A stretch of 5,136 nucleotides of DNA from an uncultured Helicobacteraceae bacterium. Lineage in GTDB: Bacteria > Campylobacterota > Campylobacteria > Campylobacterales > Sulfurimonadaceae. This document shows, one piece after another, positions 1 to 5,136 of this stretch. Position numbers and translations under genes: made by a program. Each line of letters begins with the position of its first letter. Within the stretch, counting starts at the first letter, position 1. Location of the stretch: assembly GCA_903903705.1 (NCBI GenBank), contig CAIUZU010000426.1, positions 1 to 5,136 on the forward strand. The letters run 5' to 3'. The notes below the pieces were generated by a model. The model worked only from the letters and a program-made list of their open reading frames with translations. It was not told the origin of the DNA and ran no database searches.

Positions 1-62
1 CCCACGCTTAGCGAGGTAGTCGAGAGTTCATGAGAGATGGAAGCATTTTCGCCTGAACTTGT
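1..62 (-). pseudogene. In-frame remnant of the MCP signalling domain beyond the stop (partial, continues off the left edge)
   Basis: Reading through the TAA at 63-65 in the same frame gives 21 codons to the window edge: [21 protein letters not shown]. The NIT receptor has [21 protein letters not shown] at the same place after HAMP, so 19 of 21 residues are identical. This is the start of the first helix of the methyl-accepting signalling domain. There is no frameshift; only the one codon differs in kind (TAA here, AAA in the paralogue). I see no ribosome-binding site or credible restart codon in these bases; the only candidate is a GTG at 3-5. Together with 63-1283 this forms one broken MCP gene, and the rest of the signalling domain should lie to the left. 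Whether it is translated by readthrough, is dead, or reflects a sequencing error cannot be decided here. Confidence 0.85.
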
Positions 63-227
63 TTATGATATTTCTATAAGATCTTTTAGACCGCTCATGA
101 GTCTATTAAAGTTTAGTGCCATTTGAGAGAGTTCTTGCGGTGCATTTTCATCCGCTTGGAGCGTTAAATCATTGTTTGAACTAATCTTTTGGAGTGTGTT
201 TTTAAACTTTTCTATCGGTTTTACAAT
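1..227 (-). repeat. Paralogous HAMP/signalling segment, copy in the broken Cache MCP
   Basis: This segment aligns without gaps to 2086-2312 in the NIT MCP. Over 76 codon positions I count 55 identical residues, with the TAA stop facing lysine. Conservation is highest in [23 protein letters not shown] and the stretch beyond the stop, where 23-56 differs from its counterpart by very few bases. Similarity ends abruptly at TM2. Confidence 0.8.
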
Positions 228-1283
228 GCTAAAATCAACCAACGCTATAGCTGCAATAAGAATAATCGCCAAAACGATAAGCGAAGATACGATGATGCTG
301 TTGCGGATGCTATTTGGAACGCTAAGCACCTCTGCCTCATCTATTTCGGAGATAATCGCCCATTTTAAATCTTCGCCGATTTGAATCATAGAATAGGATG
401 ATAAAACAGAATTACCGTTATAGTCTACAATGATTTTAGTATCAGTTTTCCCCTCTAGTGCATCTCTTGAGGCTTGTGTATCAACAAGACCGGTAGAGGG
501 GTTTGCAAAAGATGCCCTCAAGGAACGGTTTGTTGCATCTAAAAAGCTATCACTTCTCATAAGCTTATCGCCGCCTACCAAATAGTCTTCTTGAGAAGAA
601 CCGTAGCCCTCTCTATAATTTGTTATGCTGTTTATTTGTGCGGTGTCTAGTTTAAATATCAATACGGCTTGTAACTCCGCTCTGATGAAAATCGGTGTTC
701 CTATAAACATTACCGGATCGTTGTTGTCGATAGAGTAGCTTTTCATATCAAGAAAAGTCGTGCGTTTGTTTTTGAGTGTTTCTCTAAATATCTCAGCCAG
801 AGGAGTGCTTTTAAAATTATCCATACCCAGATTTGCACCGTAATCCGCTTTTTTTGCTCCGCTGTAGACTACATGAGAGCTTTGAGCTAAAACAATATAG
901 ATGTCGCTGTATCCGTAATCTTTGAAATATTTTTGAAAATATGGTTCATGCGGCAATCTCTCTTCCATGGCAGATGCATCTCGCACCGGAAAACTCTCAT
1001 CATTTTTAACATCTAGATCTTTATAGACACTTAGCAGATCCCAAGCTAAATTTTGAAGATTTTCACTGTTTGTCAAAATATCAATATCTTTAGCGCATCT
1101 GGCAAAAAAGTTTTCGATCTGATGTTTTTTCATATCTCTAGCAGCGCTAAGCTTTGAATAACTCTCACTCATTAAAGCATCTTTGCTTTTTGTTCCGGAT
1201 ATATAAGCCGTAATAAGAGCCAAAAGAATAAGTGAGACGGATAGAAGTGATAAAAGTTGTGATTTTATAGAAATTTTTGACAT
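63..1283 (-). CDS. Cache-domain methyl-accepting chemotaxis protein, truncated after HAMP by an in-frame stop
   Basis: The 406-residue product is the sensor half of a chemoreceptor. From the ATG, TM1 is at about 10-29, followed by a periplasmic domain of about 300 residues, TM2 at about 329-349 and HAMP at about 350-403. The periplasmic part reads as double Cache: it has YLVGGDKLMRSDS at about 234-246, then DYNGNSVLSSY and WAIISEIDEAE, the pattern typical of dCache_1 receptors that bind small ligands. The ligand cannot be read from sequence. The frame ends at TAA (63-65) right after [12 protein letters not shown], where MCPs of this type continue for about 250 more residues. The cytoplasmic hairpin that contacts CheA/CheW is therefore absent. 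I chose ATG 1283 because AAAGGA lies 6 bases upstream. The frame also opens at TTG 1319, 3 bases after the previous stop, but that start has no ribosome-binding site. It is the last of three co-directional genes, 39 bases after the NIT receptor. Confidence 0.85.
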   Translation of the reverse strand: MSKISIKSQLLSLLSVSLILLALITAYISGTKSKDALMSESYSKLSAARDMKKHQIENFFARCAKDIDILTNSENLQNLAWDLLSVYKDLDVKNDESFPVRDASAMEERLPHEPYFQKYFKDYGYSDIYIVLAQSSHVVYSGAKKADYGANLGMDNFKSTPLAEIFRETLKNKRTTFLDMKSYSIDNNDPVMFIGTPIFIRAELQAVLIFKLDTAQINSITNYREGYGSSQEDYLVGGDKLMRSDSFLDATNRSLRASFANPSTGLVDTQASRDALEGKTDTKIIVDYNGNSVLSSYSMIQIGEDLKWAIISEIDEAEVLSVPNSIRNSIIVSSLIVLAIILIAAIALVDFSIVKPIEKFKNTLQKISSNNDLTLQADENAPQELSQMALNFNRLMSGLKDLIEIS

Positions 1284-1289
1284 AGATAA

Positions 1290-1295
1290 TCCTTT
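1290..1295 (-). promoter_or_regulatory. Ribosome-binding site deciding the ATG start of the Cache MCP
   Basis: The coding strand reads AAAGGA, six bases (TTATCT), then ATG at 1283. This favours the ATG over the in-frame TTG at 1319, which would add twelve residues (MCKNQFINKGLS) before the basic N-terminus and TM1. Confidence 0.75.
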
Positions 1296-1301
1296 ATTTA
1301 T

Positions 1302-1314
1302 AAATTGGTTTTTA
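1302..1314. repeat. 13-base repeat, copy upstream of the Cache MCP
   Basis: The word TAAAAACCAATTT (coding strand) sits in the 39-base gap before the Cache MCP, ending 18 bases before its ATG. It is identical to the copy at 3311-3323 before the NIT MCP. It most likely survives from gene duplication, though a shared regulatory or RNA-processing site is possible. Confidence 0.5.
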
Positions 1315-1322
1315 CACAAAAT

Positions 1323-3287
1323 TTAAGTTCTAAAAACTTCTAGCTTGGCATGTAGGGTGTCAGTCATAGAATTCAGATGTTCTGCTGCCGCTGCAATCTC
1401 TTCCACACTTCTGGCATTTTGTGACGAGATTTTGTTAATTTGTGAGACTTGTGAAACGATGATTTCAACGTCTTTTCCTGTTCTTTCAAAATCGCCTACT
1501 GTCTTATCAGTTGCCTTTATTGTTTCTTTTACAATAGCAACACTGTCTTTTATCTTTCTTTCTACATCAGAAGCACTCTGTACCAAATCTTGAATTCCTT
1601 TTGAGTTAGAATTCATTTGTTCGCTTACGTCTACAATAGATTGAACTATGACATTAATTGTGGCGTTAATCTCCGTTAGGCTTTTTTGTGTCCTCTCGGC
1701 AAGTTTACGAACCTCATCTGCAACAACTGCAAAGCCTCTGCCGTGCTCTCCGGCTCGTGCAGCTTCTATGGCAGCATTGAGTGCTAAGAGGTTTGTCTGA
1801 TCTGCAATGTCTGCAATAATTTCGAGTATGGTTTTTACCTCATTCGCATCATGAGAGAGTGTCTGCATTTTTTGTGCTAGTTCAACTTCAAGCTGTGCAC
1901 TTTGCCCAACTTTATGTGTAAGGTGTACAATCTCATCTCTTGCTAGATCAAGATTTTTATTTGCTCTTAGAATCTCTTTTTTACTCTCTTGCGCTTCACC
2001 AATAGCCACCAGTATCTCATTTTTTATATCATCTGCTTTTTTGCTTGCTTCATCTATAACAACAACTGACCTTTCGACATTTTCTCCGACACTTAGTGCC
2101 GTTGTTGAGAGTTCATGAGAGATAGAAGCATTTTCGCCTGAGCTTATTTTTGAAGTCTCTATTAAATCTTTTAATCCGCTCATAAGTTTGTTAAAACTTA
2201 CCGCCATTTGAGATAGTTCAAGTGGTGCATTGTCGTCTGTTTTGATTGTTAAATCATGGCTTGTACCTATTTCCACAAGGGTATTTTTAAATTTCTCTAG
2301 CGGCATAGAAATAGATCTTTTTGCAAAAAGTAGTATGAATAAAGTAAATAAAATTATACTAATAATTGAAAATATACATATAGCCGCGATATCGAGTAAA
2401 ATATTTTCTATTTTTTGATCAATTGATTTATGAACTATCTTATACAATTCAAGCTCAGTATTTCTTAATAATTCAATAGATTCTGTTGCATTTGCAAACC
2501 ATGCAGGAGCTTGATTTTCAAAATCACTATCCATAGCATTATCTAGTATAGAATCTATTATTTTAAATGTTGTGTTTACAGCTTGTGAATTATATGTATT
2601 GTTATAAAATTGTATTAACTCAACCGGCGCCAGTGTTGTAAATTTAGAAATATTTACTTTATACGCACTATGATAAGTTACAAACGAGATAAGAGTACTT
2701 CTTGTAAGTGAATTCGTTAAAAAAACACTATTTAGCGTTGCTCTTATTTGTCCTAAACTCTCTTTTGCAGATGTTAAGTGTGCGTAAGATTGTATAGTAT
2801 TTCTGTTTTCTATATCTTCTATAAATGATGGTGCTTCTGCGGCTGTTTTAATAAGTGACGCAATGGTCTGTGTAAAATAAAATGATACATTCGAGGTATT
2901 TGCTGTTTGAAATATATCTACATTTTGTCTGGCTTGTGTTAATGCTTGAAATTTATCTAAAACTATTTCAAAATTACCACCTGTCATTTTATATACATCT
3001 CTAATCTTTTCTATAGAAAGATTGGTTTTACTTCTAATTTCTGTTAGCTCATTTTTATACTCTATCCCTTCGCTTTTTATAAAACCGATGCTTAAACCTC
3101 TTTCTACTTGCATATAATGAATTGCTTGGGCAAGTGCTTCAACTTCTAAAATACGGCTTTTAGTTTCATCAAGATTCTTTTTGAGACTGATATTATGAAT
3201 TATTCTACCAGTTAAAAGAACTGCGACAACTAGAACAGGGGCTAATGCTAGAAATATTAATCTTGCTTTTATACTTAATTTTTTCAC
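1323..3287 (-). CDS. NIT-domain methyl-accepting chemotaxis protein (nitrate/nitrite-type sensor)
   Basis: This 654-residue chemoreceptor appears complete. TM1 is at about 10-30. The periplasmic helical domain (about 45-285) matches the NIT family: [10 protein letters not shown] at 60-69 holds the signature arginine (R63), IRATLNSVF at 181-189 is the second helix motif, and [14 protein letters not shown] follows at 262-275. TM2 is at about 297-322 and HAMP at about 324-376. The signalling domain (about 385-645) has the CheA/CheW-binding tip at about 493-525 ([20 protein letters not shown], then FAVVADEVR). There is no C-terminal CheR-tethering pentapeptide; the protein ends LEVFRT. NIT domains are known as nitrate/nitrite sensors, as in NasR, but the ligand here is inferred and not proven. 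The start is GTG at 3287, supported by AAAGGA 6 bases upstream and the K-K-L-S-I-K basic N-terminus before TM1. It lies 33 bases after the EAL-CBS-GGDEF gene and 39 before the Cache MCP, so it is probably in one operon. Confidence 0.92.
   Translation of the reverse strand: MKKLSIKARLIFLALAPVLVVAVLLTGRIIHNISLKKNLDETKSRILEVEALAQAIHYMQVERGLSIGFIKSEGIEYKNELTEIRSKTNLSIEKIRDVYKMTGGNFEIVLDKFQALTQARQNVDIFQTANTSNVSFYFTQTIASLIKTAAEAPSFIEDIENRNTIQSYAHLTSAKESLGQIRATLNSVFLTNSLTRSTLISFVTYHSAYKVNISKFTTLAPVELIQFYNNTYNSQAVNTTFKIIDSILDNAMDSDFENQAPAWFANATESIELLRNTELELYKIVHKSIDQKIENILLDIAAICIFSIISIILFTLFILLFAKRSISMPLEKFKNTLVEIGTSHDLTIKTDDNAPLELSQMAVSFNKLMSGLKDLIETSKISSGENASISHELSTTALSVGENVERSVVVIDEASKKADDIKNEILVAIGEAQESKKEILRANKNLDLARDEIVHLTHKVGQSAQLEVELAQKMQTLSHDANEVKTILEIIADIADQTNLLALNAAIEAARAGEHGRGFAVVADEVRKLAERTQKSLTEINATINVIVQSIVDVSEQMNSNSKGIQDLVQSASDVERKIKDSVAIVKETIKATDKTVGDFERTGKDVEIIVSQVSQINKISSQNARSVEEIAAAAEHLNSMTDTLHAKLEVFRT
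2086..2312 (-). repeat. Paralogous HAMP/signalling segment, copy in the intact NIT MCP
   Basis: This is the partner of 1-227. It keeps an open frame with AAA (K380, bases 2148-2150) where the Cache copy has TAA. It serves as the intact reference for the broken gene. Confidence 0.8.
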
Positions 3288-3293
3288 TTCTTT

Positions 3294-3299
3294 TCCTTT
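3294..3299 (-). promoter_or_regulatory. Ribosome-binding site deciding the GTG start of the NIT MCP
   Basis: The coding strand reads AAAGGA, six bases (AAAGAA), then GTG at 3287. This strong Shine-Dalgarno match supports the non-ATG start. The same hexamer at the same spacing precedes the Cache MCP. Confidence 0.75.
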
Positions 3300-3310
3300 T
3301 CTTTTGGCTA

Positions 3311-3323
3311 AAATTGGTTTTTA
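3311..3323. repeat. 13-base repeat, copy upstream of the NIT MCP
   Basis: This identical copy of TAAAAACCAATTT begins with the TAA stop codon of the EAL-CBS-GGDEF gene and ends 23 bases before the GTG of the NIT MCP. Its place relative to the downstream MCP matches that of the copy at 1302-1314. Confidence 0.5.
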
Positions 3324-5078
3324 AAGCATACAGCTAAGAGAGATGTGTGAGCTCTCTTGTTTTGCAACTTTTTTTTGAGAAGAAAAGATTTCATTAAGCG
3401 TCTCAATATCTCTTTTTTCTGTTTGACTTCTAACAACCAGCATAGAGGCACTTACACTAAGGAGTGAGAACTCTTTTTTGTTTCCCTCTCTATCGTTTGA
3501 GACGATACAACCTCTCTCTTTATCTTCATTTGAGTATAGCTCTCTGGCATCATCCGAGAATTTTTGTACTATTTTAAAAAGGCTTTCTGTATGCTCTTCC
3601 TGATTTTCCTCCTTGCACTCAACTGCTGCAAAAAAATCATCTCCGCCGATGTGAGCTTTAAAAAACTCTCCGGATAGATTTTTTCTCAGGATATCCGCAA
3701 AGAGTTGTAAGGCTCTATCCCCATTTCTAAAACCGTAAACATCATTAAAGGCTTTAAAGTTATCAAGATCCAAATAGCACAAAATATAAGATTTTTGATT
3801 TAAACTAACCCCTGTTAAATACTTCTCTATCATGCAGTTTCCCGGAAGTTTTGTTAGAGGATTTTGCTCTCTTGCATGGATAAGATTTTCTTCATTCATA
3901 ATAGTAATAATGGCTCTGGCGGATAAAAAGCCGTAATATTTTGAGTTATTTGTTAAAATTATTCCGACTGATTCGGGGCTGTTTGAAAAAAGTTCAATAA
4001 TTTTGGACATATCGCAATTTACCTCTGCAATACCGCAAGGTTGAAGCAGATTTTTTAGTTTTGTTTTTGTGCCGTTATTTATCATTAAAGATCTACCATA
4101 AGGTGAGTAGATAAACTCTTTGATTCTGTTTTCTTGTAAAATGCCCATCGGTTCATTATTTGAATTTACAATAATTGCAATTTCTGTTTGAGGGTTTTTT
4201 TGAAAATATTCTATTATCAGAGTCATATCTGAATGGATAGAGAGCGGAGATTTTTTGTCTAAATATGCTTCAAAATTACAATCATTTTTTACACCTCTCT
4301 TCTCATAATCTAAAATATCGGTAATATGAGAATACTCATTTTGGATTTTCTGTGCATCTGTAGTCGGTTTTTGGATTAAATACCCTTGAACAAGATGGCA
4401 TCCGATATCTCTACATGTAAGAAGTTCCTCTTTTGTTTCAACGCCTTCAGCAACTACTTTTATACCTAGTTGTATGGCTAAATGGGTGATGCTTCTTGTC
4501 ATGATTTTTTTATTTATATCTTTTTGGATATTGGCAAGAAAAAATCTGTCTATTTTTATGATATTTGGTTTGCATTCATAGAGAAGCTTATACCCTGAAT
4601 AGCCGACTCCAAAATCATCGATAGCTATGCAAAATTTTTCTTCTTTATAGTGAGCTAGAATCTCTTCCATTCTAGAACTGTTTGAGAATTCATGCCTCTC
4701 TGAAATTTCAAAACAGATGCTGTTTTGATCGATACCGTAACGGTCTAAGAGTCTATTTGTATTTCCGTTACTAAAATTAGGCATTTCAAGTAGTCTGTTA
4801 TCGAGGTTGTAGAAGAGTTTAATATTTTCATAACCATCAATCGTTATAAACTTTTTGAAAGCTTTTTTTCGCAGTTTCAAATCAAATGAGTAGAGTAGGT
4901 TATCTTTATAAACTTCATCAAAAAGTTCAAAGATAGAGTCAAAGCCAACCTCTTTATAGTTTCTAAGAAGTGCTTCGACTCCAAAAATTTTTCCGGTTTG
5001 AATGTTTAGAATTGGCTGAAATGCAACATCTAAAACTTTTAGGTTTTGTATCCATTTTTTTGGCAGATTATTTTTCAT
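3321..5078 (-). CDS. EAL-CBS-GGDEF cyclic-di-GMP turnover protein
   Basis: A soluble 585-residue protein with no membrane segment or signal peptide. The EAL phosphodiesterase domain is at about 14-240 and has every expected catalytic or metal position: E35 of EAL, N91, E124 and E127 (FEISE), D154-D155 of DDFG, K175 (KID), E211 (AEGVE) and Q231 (QGY). A CBS pair follows at about 272-395 and probably senses a nucleotide. The GGDEF domain is at about 402-575, with LTKLPGN (408-414), DLDNFKAFND (437-446) and the signature as GGDDF (478-482), a conservative D for E. The usual inhibitory RxxD site five residues before the signature is absent (469-472 are S-G-E-F). The protein may both make and degrade cyclic-di-GMP; the EAL side looks the safer prediction. 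ATG 5078 is the only usable start: an in-frame TAA lies 9 bases further upstream and the EAL fold begins near residue 14. There is no ribosome-binding site. It is the first gene of the three in the window. Confidence 0.93.
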   Translation of the reverse strand: MKNNLPKKWIQNLKVLDVAFQPILNIQTGKIFGVEALLRNYKEVGFDSIFELFDEVYKDNLLYSFDLKLRKKAFKKFITIDGYENIKLFYNLDNRLLEMPNFSNGNTNRLLDRYGIDQNSICFEISERHEFSNSSRMEEILAHYKEEKFCIAIDDFGVGYSGYKLLYECKPNIIKIDRFFLANIQKDINKKIMTRSITHLAIQLGIKVVAEGVETKEELLTCRDIGCHLVQGYLIQKPTTDAQKIQNEYSHITDILDYEKRGVKNDCNFEAYLDKKSPLSIHSDMTLIIEYFQKNPQTEIAIIVNSNNEPMGILQENRIKEFIYSPYGRSLMINNGTKTKLKNLLQPCGIAEVNCDMSKIIELFSNSPESVGIILTNNSKYYGFLSARAIITIMNEENLIHAREQNPLTKLPGNCMIEKYLTGVSLNQKSYILCYLDLDNFKAFNDVYGFRNGDRALQLFADILRKNLSGEFFKAHIGGDDFFAAVECKEENQEEHTESLFKIVQKFSDDARELYSNEDKERGCIVSNDREGNKKEFSLLSVSASMLVVRSQTEKRDIETLNEIFSSQKKVAKQESSHISLSCML

Positions 5079-5096
5079 GGCACAATTTTAGTGCCA
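5078..5096. repeat. Perfect inverted repeat overlapping the start codon of the EAL-CBS-GGDEF gene
   Basis: On the coding (minus) strand the sequence is TGGCAC, seven bases, GTGCCA, and the last A is the A of the ATG. The six-base arms are perfect and do not extend further. It could be a dimeric regulator's operator or an RNA hairpin at the start codon. No T-run follows it, so it is not a terminator. The inner GCAC-N7-GTGC has the half-site spacing of NtrC-type sites, but that resemblance is weak evidence. Confidence 0.55.
5085..5090 (-). promoter_or_regulatory. Candidate -10 box for a leaderless transcript
   Basis: TAAAAT on the coding strand is followed by exactly six bases and then the A of ATG 5078, which is the normal distance from a -10 hexamer to +1. 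There is no recognisable -35 at 17 bases, though housekeeping promoters in Campylobacterota often lack one. A second TAAAAT at 5121-5126 would instead give a leader of about 36 bases containing the inverted repeat. AT-rich DNA yields such boxes by chance, so the call is tentative. Confidence 0.3.
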
Positions 5097-5136
5097 AATT
5101 ATTTCATGAAGGTTACAACTATTTTATTTGAAATGA
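5097..5136. other. Right-edge sequence of undecided content
   Basis: Two readings are possible and neither is supported beyond an open frame. On the plus strand an ATG at 5106 stays open to the edge (MKVTTILFEM), which would be a divergent gene 27 bases from the opposing ATG; no ribosome-binding site precedes it. On the minus strand a frame ending FMK and TAA at 5099-5101 could be the tail of an upstream gene of the same operon, 20 bases before ATG 5078. Confidence 0.2.

Noticed and set aside
1284..1319. TTG start at 1319 for the Cache MCP
   Set aside because: It begins only 3 bases after the previous stop with no ribosome-binding site, whereas ATG 1283 has AAAGGA at 6 bases and gives an N-terminus like that of the paralogue.
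172..2418. Short plus-strand open frames at 172-384, 1345-1593 and 2230-2418
   Set aside because: They lie wholly opposite well-supported MCP coding sequence (HAMP/TM2 and signalling regions), have no recognisable domain, and arise from hydrophobic helices read antisense.
3288..3320. Terminator or separate promoter between the first and second genes
   Set aside because: The 33-base gap has no hairpin and is taken up by the 13-base repeat and the ribosome-binding site; nothing supports a transcription break.
3369..3376. Run of eight A on the coding strand near the end of the EAL-CBS-GGDEF gene as a phase-variable tract
   Set aside because: Several runs of seven occur nearby in the same AT-rich gene, and slippage here would alter only about the last 16 residues, outside the catalytic motifs.
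5078..5096. Sigma-54 promoter, since TGGCAC-N5-TTGT resembles the -24/-12 consensus
   Set aside because: The -12 element would need TTGC and has TTGT. Transcription would also start inside the coding region, and no alternative in-frame start exists soon downstream.

Overview
The window is AT-rich bacterial DNA with three large genes, all on the minus strand and read right to left: an EAL-CBS-GGDEF cyclic-di-GMP protein (5078 to 3321), a NIT-domain chemoreceptor (3287 to 1323), and a double-Cache chemoreceptor that runs off the left edge (1283 to 1). Gaps of only 33 and 39 bases and the lack of any terminator-like hairpin between them suggest one operon. Base composition, the wording of the chemoreceptor tip ([20 protein letters not shown], then LAERTQKSL) and the EAL-CBS-GGDEF architecture point to a Campylobacterota member (Epsilonproteobacteria), perhaps Sulfurimonas or Sulfuricurvum-like. 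This is inferred from general resemblance, not from a search.

The main observation is at the left edge. The Cache chemoreceptor frame stops at a TAA (63-65) immediately after its HAMP domain. The same frame continues past that stop to base 1, encoding 21 residues of which 19 match the corresponding stretch of the neighbouring NIT chemoreceptor. The TAA aligns with an AAA lysine codon (2148-2150) in that paralogue. The gene is therefore a full-length methyl-accepting chemotaxis protein (MCP) interrupted by a single in-frame nonsense codon, not a naturally short protein. It would make a membrane sensor with no CheA/CheW-coupling domain.

The two chemoreceptors are tandem paralogues with different sensors. 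They share the 13-base word TAAAAACCAATTT upstream of the start, an AAAGGA ribosome-binding site at the same 6-base spacing, a similar N-terminus (SIK..L), and a gap-free HAMP and proximal signalling region (1-227 against 2086-2312). Their periplasmic domains are unrelated. This looks like duplication followed by sensor replacement.

The first gene has no recognisable ribosome-binding site. Its ATG overlaps a perfect inverted repeat, TGGCAC-N7-GTGCCA (5078-5096), and a TAAAAT box lies exactly where a leaderless transcript would start at the ATG. Functionally, the operon would pair cyclic-di-GMP turnover (motile versus sessile choice) with two chemotaxis sensors, one of the nitrate/nitrite-type NIT class and one of the Cache small-molecule class.
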